DNA of 64,000 bases, taken from positions 72,295,974 through 72,359,973 of the forward strand of contig OZ010796.1 of NCBI GenBank assembly GCA_963932465.1, in the 5' to 3' direction. Below, one piece after another: positions 32,471 through 43,979 of the stretch; positions within the stretch are counted from its first letter, which is position 1, and each line of letters opens with the position of its first letter. Position numbers and translations under genes: made by a program. The notes under the pieces are model-generated. The model searched no databases, had not been told where the DNA came from, and worked only from the letters and a program-made list of their open reading frames with translations. Source of the stretch: Maratus speciosus (taxonomy: Eukaryota > Arthropoda > Arachnida > Araneae > Salticidae).

Positions 32471-34896
32471 GGGTCAATCCATTTCAAGTGGTTCAGCACT
32501 GGTTGCTTGACCATTTTTAAAAAATCTGAAATTTTTTGTACAACAAACCTAACATGATGGAACTTCAAAATGACTATTATTTTAATTTTATTAAATTTTG
32601 TTTGTGCATGGCGGCCATCTTTGTTTCATCGTCTGCAGCAATTTTCTCACAAGAAGGGTTTACGGATTTGTAAATAATTCATCGTTTATTTATCCAATTC
32701 AAGTGCGGATTAAAGCAATTTGTACAGAATACATTGGGCTAAAAATTTGGTGATAGAGTAATTTCCGAAACTAACTGCTTATTGGTAAAATTTAAGCATA
32801 AAGTTTGTTTTTTTTCCAAAATTTGTTCGTTTACAAGAGGAAATTTTTCTAGCAAGGAAAACTGTCAACATGACATATTTTTTTTACAAATAGGCAGAAA
32901 GTACTTGTACTCACACGCCGAGTTCCAGATCTGGGTCTTGCTTTCTCTTCGCTAAAAAAAATCCCAAATTTTTCAAAAATGACAAAAATCGCACTTTTCA
33001 GGCTTTGATATTTCTGGTGGGGCACGAGATAAAAATCTGAATTTTTTTCTTTATAAGAGTATTTTATGGTAGTGATATGCACAAGAAATTTCAGGATGGA
33101 GATTTGACTACACGCTGAGATATGGCAAGGGCAACATGTCAAAACAATACTGCCAAACTATTGTTTTGTTCTAGTCACAGCTAAGTATTTATCTCAGAGT
33201 ATCATTTAAATTTATTTTTTAGATTATCTTTAAATAATAGTAACAGAAAATAAAGCCTTTTGCAATTAATTTAAAAAATAATTATGCCTAAGGCCATACA
33301 TTTTGTATGGTTTCAGTAATTTTTGTTGTAATTTTAGTAACTAAAAGAAACCTCAGCACTTTTACATAAATATATATATATATTTATATATATACAAGAC
33401 CTGAGACAAAAATAGAATAGGGAAAGAGAAAAGCTGTTAATGTTCGCATACTTGTTGAGACATGATCAAACGTGTCAAAACACATTCCAGCTTCTTGGTT
33501 TAAAAACCACAATTTTAATGCTGCTTGCCAGTCCATGAAACTTGTTCCTACCATAAGTATGTTCCTGTAAATGAAATATTATGCGATGTTACCATGCATC
33601 AGCCTCAAGTAATTTTCAGAAAGTAAAGATACCCAAAGCCTTTTCAAAATTTATACTGCAGAAAAATCACATTTTTGCATAAGAAGTAAGCTAGGAATTA
33701 TTAATGAATTTAGACTTGCACATAGTTATTTCAAAGTATACTTCTATGAGCCAGCAGGGCCAAGATCTTCAATCAAGTTATCAAGAGATGACAAGACTTG
33801 GTTCCTACAAATAAAATTTTGAGAAAGATCAAAATTGTGGTTTTTGAACCAACAAGCAAGAATGTGTTTTGATACGTTTGATCATGTCTCAACAAGTATG
33901 ACAACATTGACAGCTTTTCTTTTTCCCTATGTTGTTTTTGTCTCAGGTCTTGTATAAAAATATTTTGTTTTCTTTATGTAAAAGTGCTGAGGTTTCTTTT
34001 AGTTATTAAAATTACTTACAACAAAAATTACTGAAACCATACAAAATGTATGGCCTTAGGCATAGTTATTTTTTTAATTAATTTCTAAGCTTTGCAAATA
34101 AATTTATTTTCTGTTACTATTATTTAAAGATAATCAAAAACATAAATATAAATGACACTCTGAGATAAATACTTAGCTGTGACTACAACAAAACAATAGT
34201 TTGGCAGTATTGTTTTGACATGTTGCCCTTGCCATATCTCAACTTGTAGTCAAATCTCCATCCTGAAATTTCTTGTGCATAACACTACCATACAATACTC
34301 TTCGAAAAATTTTTTTCAGATTTTTATCTCGTGTCCCACCAGAGATATCAAAGCCTGAAAAGTGCTATTTTTGACATTTTTGAAAAATTTGGGATTTTTT
34401 TTAGCGAAGAGAAAGCAAGTCCCAGATCTGTAACTCGGCGTGTGAGTACAAGTACTTTCTGCCCATTTGTAAAAAAAATTATGTCATGTTGACAGTATTC
34501 CTTGCTAGAAATATTTCCTCTTGTAAACGGACAAATTTTGGAAAAAAACTGAAACTTTATGCTTAAATTTTACTAATAAGCAGTTAGTTTCGGAAACTAC
34601 TCCATTACCAAATTTTTAGCCCAATGTATTCTGTACAAATTGCTTTAATCCACAGTTAAATTGGATAAATAAACGATGAATTATTTACAATTCCGTAAAC
34701 CCTTCTTGTGAGAAAATTGCTGCAGACGATGAAACAAAGATGGCCGCCATGCACAAACAAAATTTAATAAAATTAAAATAATAGTCATTTTGAACTTCCA
34801 TCATGTTAGGGTTGTTGTACAAAAAATTTCAGATTTTTTAAAAATGGTCAAGCAACGAATTGATGATTTTCTGGACCACTTGAAATGGATTGACCC
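32471..34896. mobile_element. 2.4-kb near-full palindrome, element C
   Basis: Starts GGGTCAATCCATTTCAAGTG and ends with its inverse. The arms pair from the ends to about 33520 and 33840 around a midpoint near 33683. Corresponding pairs include CTGTTACTATTATTTAAAGA, GGCCATACATTTTGTATGG and GATCAAACGTGTC. Flanking octamers ATTAATTT (32463-32470) and ATTAATTA (34897-34904) agree at 7 of 8. No transposase; superfamily open, though the octamer would suit hAT. Confidence 0.8.
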
Positions 34897-34904
34897 ATTA
34901 ATTA

Positions 34905-36087
34905 ATATTACTAAATATATGTGTGTTTGAATACTTTATCGAACCATAAGAACGTGTGAAAGTAAAGAAAAAAATTGTTGCGTTTCATTCATTGGTTAAG
35001 AAATTACAGAGTTTTTCGTACTGCTTAAATGCGGCCATTTTCTGGCTGCTCAGCATGATCTGCCCCCTATATGAAATATGCTGTAAACACAATATTTTTA
35101 TTAGAATTATCGATTAAGAAATATTATAGATAATGATATATTTATGGTATTATAATATGAAAAAAAGTTAACCTTAGACTGAGCATTATATTAAATTTCA
35201 CGACCATTTCTATAAAAAGCAGAAAACTTTTCGAATACTCCACAAAAAATAAGTCTAGCAACAATGTTGATGGTAAGGATGTGGGGAGGGGGGGGGGGCT
35301 TAGAAAAGCTGCTGAGCCTTGGGCCCAGACAACCTTCATTGGGCTCTGGTAATAGTGGATAACTCTAGGATCAGTGAATTTTATTTTTAATTCAAGCACT
35401 GCTTATAACCGCATGATTAACCAGGCATAAGACTTCAAATTAAGTATTCACTCCTTATGACGTACTCGGTTTTGAAAGCATTAGAAGAGAAGTAAGCGCA
35501 TCACACCGAACAGATCAAGGGCGTCGTAAGGATTACCGTATTTCTTCCATATTTTACGCCTTCACATATTATTTATAGGGGGATTTCAGGTATTCTTTTT
35601 ATTCAATTGATGGTTATTGGTTCCCCATTTGCGTTTTTAACCCTTCACTGAAAGATAGTAGGACAAACATATTCTTCAATCTTTATATTCCTCAAGTTTC
35701 AGAAGAAATCTTGAGATATTCGACAAAAAGTCTAAAATTGAATGTGTCCGGTGAATTTTGACCATATACTGTATATGTAATAAGTTTAAAACGACGTCTC
35801 TATAGTAAAAAAAACCCAGTAAGCTTTAAAATTTTCAACATTAACATTGAAATTTGACCTTTTTTTTAATTTTAGAGTAAATTCTAACTTTACACAAAAT
35901 TAGAAACCAGTCGGTGAAGAAGTTTAAATGAGAATATAACCTTCTAACGTTAAGAAAAATTTTTATACTTTCATTCACATCTCGGTGACCCTGGTATTTT
36001 TCGATGGTTTTAGTCTACTGTATCTTCGACATAAATATGTGATTTTCATGCATTTGAAAAATAATACGTGAAAAATGAGTTATGTTA
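34905..36087. other. No gene seen
   Basis: AT-rich with a G-run at 35282-35299. An AACCCTTCACTG word at 35639 may be a single TTAA-MITE end, but no partner was found. Confidence 0.4.
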
Positions 36088-36091
36088 TTAA

Positions 36092-36355
36092 CCCTCTAAG
36101 TGTTTGGGGCATATTATTCCGTTCACTAAGCTCCAGGTTTCCCAGCAATACAAGCAATATTTAAGATAATATAATTCTTTAGATGTCATGAATTTTAAAT
36201 ACATTGAAGAATGATTAATACTCTCAAGGATTACATTCATATTTGTAATTGAGTTTTTTTTATAATGTTGAAAGAATCATATTTTCCTATCATTTAAAAC
36301 AAAATGCAAAGAAAACAACATTACAATTTTACCCTTTTGCAAGACGCTCGGAGGG
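36092..36355. mobile_element. TTAA-flanked MITE
   Basis: TTAA at 36088-36091 and 36356-36359. Ends CCCTCTAAGTGTTTG and the inverted CCCTCCGAGCGTCTTG. 264 bp, non-coding, piggyBac-type duplication. Confidence 0.65.
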
Positions 36356-36580
36356 TTAATATTCGAAAAAATATGAATTGTAACCTATAAATCTATATTA
36401 TAAAGGACAAACATGTCTGTGCGTAACGCTGACGTCATTTTGACGGTAGTAACATCAGACGATTCAATTTAACTTTTATTGCAATTTTTTAAACTTCTAA
36501 ATACCGCACATTTTCAATTTTTACACCGTCGAATGGGAAAAAAATGTACTTTCAAATGCAATTTGTTTGAAAACTATATA

Positions 36581-38036
36581 CGAGGGTAGGCTGATAAGTA
36601 ATGCACACATGCTTGTAGAGCGCGAACGAAGTGACTTTCAGAAGGGCACTCGGTGGCATGTGGAAGTAACATCCCCCCTCTATACGAATGTGCAGATTTG
36701 AAGTCGTTGAATTCATTCAGTGTGTTTTGAGAAGCGGAGGTATGAAGACGCGTTCTAGTGCTATGTCAACGCAAGTTAAACAGCGTGCTGTTATCGAAAT
36801 TTTAACTGCAGAAAAAGTGACTCATGCTGAGATTCATCATCGTTTAAAGGTTGTTTATGGGGATGATGCTGTTGATGAATCTACTGTATATCGATCGGCA
36901 GAGAAATTTGGTGATTGCGAGCCTAGAAAAGCCATAATTGTTGATGAAAAACGCAGTGGACGTCCGATCACTGTCCAGACGATAAACATTGCAAACTCGT
37001 CGACAATTTGATTCAAAATGACCGGCAAATCACTTAAAAGCGTGTTGCAAACACTAACACTGAGCTCTACAATAATACGGAGAGCCAACTCACCGAACCA
37101 CTTTCTGCCCAGACCGCATCACACTTTCAATGCGCGCAAGTAATCAGTCCTGCAGTTTTCTTAATATTACAAGCCTTTTTTCAAACTTTTTCGCATACTT
37201 TTTACCAATTTTGGTGTTTTCTACATCTTTTTGATATTTTTATGAGCAATACTTAATTTGTTTTTCAATTTTTTTTCGTTGAGCTTACCTAAAATTTCAA
37301 TTTTAACTAATATCAAACTGAAAAATTGCGATTAATTTAAATAAAATCTATAGTTTTTTCAATAAAAAACATATATCAATGAAAATTGTAGCAACTTCGT
37401 CAAATTTTTAAAAGAAAATCCATTTTGAAAATATCTACCCCATACTACTCTATGGGATCTATGTCTTGCCAAAAATTTTCGGCATAAAATCTTTGGCATT
37501 GTATTCATGGGCGGACCGCTGGAATCAATGAATCAGAATAGGGGGTTGGCCCTCCGTTCTATTGTCCAGCTCAGTGATTGCAAATCATATTGGAATATCC
37601 AAGGAACGTCTTCAATGTTGAACAATTGGGATGCCGTAAAATCCGCAACTGCAGGGGCTCTGCGAAACCTGAAGTTTAAACCGATTCCACACCCTTCTTG
37701 CTTCCCCGATCTTGCGTCTTGCAATTTCTAATTTTTCTTCTCTACTCAAGAGACACCTCAAGGGTAATCATTACACCTCGGACGATGAGGTGAAGGCAGC
37801 TGTGAAGTCCTGGATTCGAGAAAAATCGGAAGAAATTTTTAGTGACGGACTAAAAAAATTTGTTACACGTTAGGAGAAATTTGTTAGCCTTAACGGTGAC
37901 TAACTATGTTGAAAAATAAATACATGATTTTGAAGCTTAAGAGTTGTACTTTTATGTACTTTTTGTCCGATCTTGCTCTTTGCTTTTATTCGTGTTCTAC
38001 AAGCATATGTGTGCATTTCTTTTCAGCCTACCCTCG
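36581..38036 (+). mobile_element. mariner element, defective
   Basis: TA at 36579-36580 and 38037-38038. Terminal inverted repeats CGAGGGTAGGCTGATAAGTA and the inverted end GCCTACCCTCG with TGTGCAT inside. 1,456 bp, close to mariner length, but the transposase is broken. The two genomic flanks share GCAATTTNTTTGAAAACT, so the insertion lies between two copies of a local word. Confidence 0.9.
36688..37873 (+). pseudogene. mariner transposase pseudogene
   Basis: The intact N-terminal frame (ATG at 36742; an upstream ATG at 36688 is also open) carries the first helix-turn-helix: KQRAVIEILTAEKVTHAEIH, then YGDDAVDESTVYR and an RSGRP motif. After that the frame shifts to one reading KLVDNLIQNDRQIT with an immediate stop. 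37140-37480 is AT-rich sequence unlike a transposase. From about 37580 a fragment resembling GISKER of the second DNA-binding region runs into the C-terminal LRNLKFKPIPHP and PDLASCNF. The last catalytic Asp of the family's PDLAPCD motif reads as Asn. A further frame carries KRHLKGNHYTSDDEVKAAVK to FVTR, where a usual Trp codon is TAG. The segment with the first two catalytic Asp residues is missing. Inactive for several independent reasons. Confidence 0.85.
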
Positions 38037-38410
38037 TAGCAATTTATTTGAAAACTGTATCGCAATTTTCGCAATTTTTATTATTTGTAAAATAATTTTC
38101 AAGTATGAATTTTTTTTTTTTTCAAATCTATCACTATCGCATGCAGACTATTACAATAGATAAATCCGTTTGCACTTAAATTAATATAAATAGCTCATCA
38201 ATTGCTTCCAGCTTATATTCCATAACGAAATTTAAACATTTATCAATAAATAAATAAAACAATAAAATAGAAATAAACACAAATTTTGGACATGTAGTCG
38301 CTTAAAACACTGAAATGAACATAACCAAAAAGGTTGATTTTAAATAGCGGTCTTAGCTGATTTCTTTGACTGTTAACTCCTAATGCGAGGACAATATGAA
38401 AATATCTCTT
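38037..38410. other. No recognisable feature
   Basis: AT-rich flank of the mariner. Small frame at 37906-38163 straddles the mariner end and is not a gene. Confidence 0.4.
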
Positions 38411-38414
38411 TTAA

Positions 38415-38624
38415 CCCTTTAGCGGGTGGTGTACACAAAAATGGACACCTAATTTTAATCTCAAAACTGACAAACAGCACCAGCAATATTTAATTAAAAT
38501 TTTCCTTTTATAAAGTACGGGAAAATAAACAAGTTTTTATTTTCTAATAAATTCGTTTGTAAATTCTGGTGTCAGTCCATCATTTCATCATTTTACAAAC
38601 AGACCTAATCCGCGCCGGAAAGGG
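38415..38624. mobile_element. TTAA-flanked MITE
   Basis: TTAA at 38411-38414 and 38625-38628. Ends CCCTTTAGCGGG and the inverted CCCTTTCCGGCGCGG. Shares TTAATTTTAATC-like, ATTCGTTTGTAAATTCTGGT and CATCATTTTAC words with 54996-55238 and 55362-55566. 210 bp. Confidence 0.75.
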
Positions 38625-38628
38625 TTAA

Positions 38629-38915
38629 TACATTTTTAAACTTTATTTGAACGCATTATTGTTACTTTTCGTTTTGTTAGTCGGCATTGTAAAAAATCTA
38701 TTAAAGTTATCAATAATAATAAACAGTAGACCTGAGAATTTTTGCTGATATGTTTTTCATTAATTTTTGATTAACTGCAATTCTTTTTATCAAACAACGT
38801 GTTTTAACTATATATAAGCATACTACTCAAAAGCCGCTTGCTTAAACGTTCGAAAAATACCTCATTCATTGCTGTGTCTTTTAAATTGTGTGAGAAAAAA
38901 AGGATGTTAACATCA
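38629..38915. other. No recognisable feature
   Basis: Unique AT-rich sequence up to the satellite. Confidence 0.35.
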
Positions 38916-38919
38916 GAAT

Positions 38920-40330
38920 TTCTGATTTTCCGCGGCTTTTTGACGAAATTCACGTTTTTCTGTGGCCCTTCTTTGTTACCCTGCTTTTTCTTTTTTTTTT
39001 TGCGATCCTTTAACGAAATTCGCGTTTTTCTGCTTCCCTTTGACGGAATGCGTGTTTTTTTAGCGATCATTTGTCGAAATTTACGTTTTTTCTGAGGCCC
39101 TTTGACGAAATTCGGGTTTTTTCTGTGGTCATTTGCTGAAATTAGCGTTTTTTTATGCAATCCTTTGTCGAAATTTACGTTTTTTCTGCGGCTTTTAGGC
39201 GAAATTTGCTTTTTTCTCGTCTTTTTGATGAAATTTGCGTTTTTCTGCGGCCTTTTGACGAAATTCACGTTTTTTCTGTGTCCCTTTGACGAAATTCGCG
39301 TTTTTTCCGCTTCCCTTTGACGGAATGCGTATTTTTAGCGATCCTTTGTCGAAATTCGCGTTTTTTCTGCGGCCCTTTGACAACATTCGCATTTTTTCTG
39401 TGGTAATTTGTCGAAATTTACGTTTTTTCTGAGGCCCTTTGACGAAATTCGGGTTTTTTCTGTGGTCATTTGCTGAAATTAGCGTTTTTTTATGCAATCC
39501 TTCGTCGAAATTTACGTTTTTTCTGCGACTTTTAGGCGAAATTTGCTTTTTTTCTCGTCTTTTTGATGAAATTTGCGTTTTTCTGCGGCCTTTTGACGAA
39601 ATTCACGTTTTTTCTGTGTCCCTTTGACGAAATTCGCGTTTTTTCCGCTTCCCTTTGACGGAATGCGTATTTTTAGCGATCCTTTGTCGAAATTCGCGTT
39701 TTTTCTGCGGCCCTTTGACAACATTCGCATTTTTTCTGTGGTAATTTGACGAAATTCGCGCTTTTTCGGTGGCCATTTGACGAAATTCGCGTTTTTTCCC
39801 GCGGCTTTTTGACAAAATTAGCGTTTTTTTCTCGTCTTTTTGATGAAATTTGCTCTTTTCAGCGCCATTTTGACGAAATTTACGTTTTTCCTTGTCCCTT
39901 TGACGAAATAAGCTTTTTTGCGATCCTGTACGAAATTAGCTTTTTTTTCGCAGCCCTTTGATGCAATGCGTGTTTTTAGCGATCTTTTTTCGAAATTCGC
40001 ATTTCCTAGGAAACTTTTGATGAAATTCGGGTTTTTTTGTGGCCTTATGACGAAATTCGGGTTTTTTCTGTGCTCATTTGACGAAATTAGCGTTTCCTCC
40101 GCGAGCATTTGACGTAATTCGCGTTTTCTCTCTGATCATTTGACGAAATTTGACTTTTTTTTCGCAATCCTTTGACAAACTACGCCTTTTATCCGTGGCC
40201 CTATGACAAAATTTCGTTTTTTTTTCCTTTTTGGATCCTTTAAAAAAATTGGAGATTTTTTTTTCTGCGAACAATAGATGAAATCGGGTTTTTTTTTTTC
40301 GGCGACCATGTCAAAAATCGCGATATTTTT
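38920..40330. repeat. Minisatellite of about 31-bp units
   Basis: Units follow the pattern TTTGACGAAATTCGCG then a T run then CTGCGGCCC, with a mean period of about 30.6 bp and over 40 copies. Point changes and indels in the T run keep shifting the reading frame. Apparent minus-strand proteins of up to 154 residues with NANFVKGPQKKREFRQ-like repeats come from this array and are not considered genes. Confidence 0.9.
39068..39756. repeat. 337-bp higher-order repeat, two copies
   Basis: The block from CTGAGGCCCTTTGACG at 39092 recurs at 39429 with the same order of variant units (GTGGTCATTTGCTG, TATGCAATCCTT, TTTTAGGCG, CTCGTCTTTTTGATG, GACGGAATGCG, GACAACATTCGC). 337 bp corresponds to 11 basic units. 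The near identity indicates a recent duplication inside an older array. Confidence 0.85.
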
Positions 40331-40580
40331 TAATTCCGAATTCTCGGAAAATTGGGAACAAAGTCACCCCTCCCCCGCCCCCTGGCTACGGCCTTATTGG
40401 CAAAAATGATTTCTGTTTATAACACAATTCAACGTGTTTCGTAAGATTTAGAACGTTATGGAAATTTAAGTCACCCCCCCCCCCCCCGAAATAAAATCCT
40501 GGGTACCCACTGATTCAGAAATAATATATATGACGTTTTTCGCCTCTACTCGGTATCCCGGAAAGCCCAGTTTTATCCCC
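40331..40580. other. Spacer with C-rich tracts
   Basis: CCCCTCCCCCGCCCCCTGG at about 40368 and a C-run at 40473-40487. Nothing else seen. Confidence 0.4.
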
Positions 40581-40582
40581 TT

Positions 40583-40810
40583 GTTACTTTCTTATATCTT
40601 AAATAGAAGAAAGTATTGTAATCGAAATTTTTTTCGACTTCCGGTTTTCGACGAATTTACACGTTTTAGGGGACAGAAATACCAAAAAACATGTTTATAG
40701 AAAATGTCTGTCCGTATGTCGCCATTGTACCATCAAAAAGGTGTATGAAATTATGCATAGAATTGAACCATTTTTTTTTCTTTTTTTTGAGATTTTGGCT
40801 ATGGCAAGAA
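40583..40810 (+). repeat. Dispersed repeat family P, 5' fragment
   Basis: TTAAATAGAAGAAAGTATTG, TCCGGTTTTCGACG and TCGCCATTGTACCATC match the other copies. Stops after about 230 bp. Confidence 0.65.
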
Positions 40811-40929
40811 GGTCCTACCTTAATTTGCTTACGCTATGGCTATACGTCCATTTATGATCACAGAAGAGGGGTGGGAAGTAAAATTACCCAACCCTCCAAA
40901 CCTCATCCTACGTCTTCATTCTTAAGGCT

Positions 40930-41352
40930 GTTCTTAACTGCTCTGCTCAATAAGCGCAAAACGTTTTGACACATTTACAAATTTATTTTTTAACGGAAAC
41001 ATATAAAATTGGAAAGCTTGGCTATAGAAACGATTTGGGATCGAACTGTGTTTTCCATTTTTTGATCAATAAATCACCTATTGAGTTATAAGCGATTTTT
41101 TTCACGTGGCAAACCCGCTTTTGCCCGCTCTTGAGTGCTCTTTCTTCCTTCGCGCGGAAATTCGGTTCAAAACGCTCACTTTGACACTATTTTCAGAAAG
41201 TTCTATAGCGTTTGGGAAAAAACGGAAAAAAACAGCTCGATGACATAGTTTCTGAACAACAACACTTGCTAGTTTCATGCATTTCCGAACAAAAATAAAT
41301 TAAAACTTATGTCAAAAAGTTGCCCTTTTGGATTTGAGCACAGCCTTAAGGG
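40930..41352 (+). repeat. Family D central-module fragment, diverged
   Basis: GGAAATTCGGTTCAAAACGC, CACTTTGACA, ATAGTTTCTGAA and TTTGGATTTGAGCACAGCCTTA occur in the same order as in 17800-18250. Confidence 0.5.
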
Positions 41353-43050
41353 TTTTACGCTTTTATGTATGTTTTTAGTCCTGCATGCAGAGCTAAGTGC
41401 TGAAATTTCTTCTTATAGTAAAGTTATGCAAATTTTCTTTTGCCTCTGCTGTGGAATTTGCTTTTGTCGAGGTGTGTCACTTTTCTTGCGGGTGAGCGAT
41501 ATGTCGAGCTTCATGAAAATTCTCAATTTCAAATTTTTCTTCCAAGTAGTTTTTGAATTATGATTGAAAACGTAAAAATGATGGTTTCGTCTATGATGTG
41601 CAGAAAAGCATAATTTGAAAAAAATATAACCCATTTTATTGAAACATTTTGGCTGGAAAAACATACCTGAATTGGCAAGAACTAATACATTAATAGAAGT
41701 GGCGTAGTCATTCTATAGCATTTCGACAATCGAGTACCGAACTTCAGTTTGGATACAGCCCCAAAATAGGCTCCTTTTAAAATAATTTCTTTGAAACTAA
41801 TCAAACGAATTTCATGAAAATTTGTATTTTGGCTAAGTGAAGGGTGTAGAATTTATGATGTCAAACTTGGGTATTGCTATTATAAAAAACTAAGTTCGGG
41901 TTCGTTTTGATATGTAGATGGTCTCCTAAGCAAATTTTATATACACCATTTAAAAGTAGACTTTATTTCTAATCGTTTGGTACCAGTCACTTTCTTCTGC
42001 AACAATTTGTTGCAGAGTTAGCAGGGGGTGTTTACTTGTTTTTTCCCCCACGGCTGTATACCACGTATAAATATGAAACATTTTATTAATTAAAATTTGT
42101 GTGGCAGTCTAATATGTACCACGTATGAATAAGAAACATTTCATTAATTAAAAGTTGTATGTCTACACATGTTTGTTTTATTCTCGAATTATACACCGGA
42201 AGTGACGGTCCATCTGAACTGTAAAATAACGAATTTCACTTTTCAGACGACCCCCAAAACTACAATGGATGAAAAAATGATAGGGACAAAAATTTAAATT
42301 GCTATATTTAAAGTACTATAGTATTTGATGTAATTTATTATATTTCTACAAAAGGAGATATACTTCAAAATCCTTATTAACCATTATTTCATAACGACGA
42401 AATGTCTCTGCAATTACGTTTAAATTTCCGAGCTTTATGAACTAGAAATTTAACAAGCCTTACCAATCCCACATTTGAAGGCAACCCATATCTTCCTTTT
42501 AAACTCGCTTTCGACCAACCGCTGGCTAGCCCAGGAGTTAAGATGCTCGAATCGAAACGCGTGGTCCCGTGTTCAAAGACAAGGAGATCCACGGAGAAAA
42601 GTATTTTTTTTTACTCCTTTTTTCAGATTACGGAAATTTTCTATCGTAAAACGGAAAAAAATAACGGAAATTTCTTCAATTCTCGGATATAAGGGTGATT
42701 TCAAAAAAAGTTTACAAAATGACATGGCAAATCAGGCATGCAACAAGAATAAAAAATCACACATGAACATAGAGTCGCAAACCACTTATTGAGCCACAAA
42801 TACAGGTGTTTCGTCCTAACTCAATTTTGGTGGACAGTCCTAACTTTCAGAAAACTGAAGAATATTATAATAAAACATTTCACAGACATTCTCACCTTTG
42901 TTGTGAATGGGATAACACCCAACAAAAGTGGTAGAAGTTTGCATTATACGCGCCAGCAGTACGCCCTGGATGCCCGACATTTTGGACTGTGATTATCAAT
43001 TTTACGGTATCATCGATTGCTTGAGTAACGTGCTTTTCCAGATCTTTTCG
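41353..43050. other. No gene seen; one weak tRNA-like patch
   Basis: AT-rich. 42521-42592 has TAGCCCAGGAGTTAAGATGC and GTGTTCAAAGAC, weakly like A and B boxes. The ORFs at 42389-42792 overlap it on both strands and carry no recognisable domain. Confidence 0.35.
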
Positions 43051-43878
43051 TTACAAAATTCTAATTTTCAAGTAAGCGGTATACTCAAAAAGAAATAATA
43101 TAATTCAAATAATTACTATCCCTACAGCACAGCTAGTCCATATAGCATCTCATTCATGTCACACATGGTCACAAGTGTCACAGTCACTAAGATGAAACAA
43201 AAAATAGGAAATTCTACACGTTTCATTATGAGTCTCAAATGATCACTATATGCGACTCCACTGAGACGCCAATATGGCTACTGTTTTGTGACGAATCACC
43301 AGGTGACTTTACAATGTAGTTACATTGTGACTCTCATGTGACTGTCATTTTTAGACTCAATTTCAAAGTCGTCATGAACGTTGCATTATGATAAGTCACC
43401 AAATAATATCATATTATAGTCACATGCTGACTTACCACAAAAGAGCACAATGGTGACTTCACAATAGTCTCTGTCATCTGAAAATCATCATGTGACTTTA
43501 ATGTGATATTATTTGGTAACTTATCACAATGCAACGTTCACTATGACTTTGAAGCTGAGTCTGCAGATGACAGTCACAATGTAACTATAGTGTAAAGTCA
43601 CATGGTGACTCGTCATAAAGCAACAGTCACAGTGACTTCTCAGTGGAGTCACATATAGTGATCATTTGAGACTCATAATGAAATGTATGGAATTTCCTAT
43701 TTTTTGCTTCACCGTAGTGACTGTGACACTTGTGACCATGTGTGACATGAATGAGATGTTATATGGACTAGCTGTGCTGTAGAGATAGTAATTATTCGAA
43801 TTATATTATTTCCTTTGGAGTATTCGCGTACTTGAAAATTAGCATTTTGTGATTGTTCTTTAATTTTGGACACCAGTG
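43051..43878. mobile_element. GTGAC/GTCAC-rich MITE, copy 2
   Basis: The right end CACTGGTGTCCAAAATTAA (inverted) abuts TA at 43879-43880. The left end lacks its outermost 25 or so bases. Body and palindromic arms correspond to 25514-26375. Confidence 0.75.
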
Positions 43879-43979
43879 TATTTCTGAGAGTGCAATTCAA
43901 ATATAACTGGAGAAGCGTACTGATCTTACTAATATCCTGAATGAGTGTTAGATAATCAAGAATGTCGATGTCATAGTTC

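Noticed and set aside
32849..33142. 97-codon minus-strand ORF with Cys residues
   Set aside because: It lies in an arm of palindrome C and its equivalent in the other arm is interrupted by stops, so the frame is not conserved.
37507..37731. Separate 74-codon gene
   Set aside because: Its second half is the mariner C-terminal region, so it is part of the mariner pseudogene.
38804..39497. Repetitive Lys/Asn/Phe-rich proteins of 154 and 100 residues on the minus strand
   Set aside because: They are translations of the 31-bp minisatellite. The frame shifts repeatedly with T-run length, both strands are open, and no domain is present.
38920..40330. CRISPR-like array
   Set aside because: The roughly 31-bp units are contiguous with no unique spacers, and the surrounding DNA is clearly eukaryotic repeat sequence.
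42521..42592. Possible tRNA-like SINE head
   Set aside because: Only weak A- and B-box similarity, with no acceptor pairing and no tail or second copy in the window.
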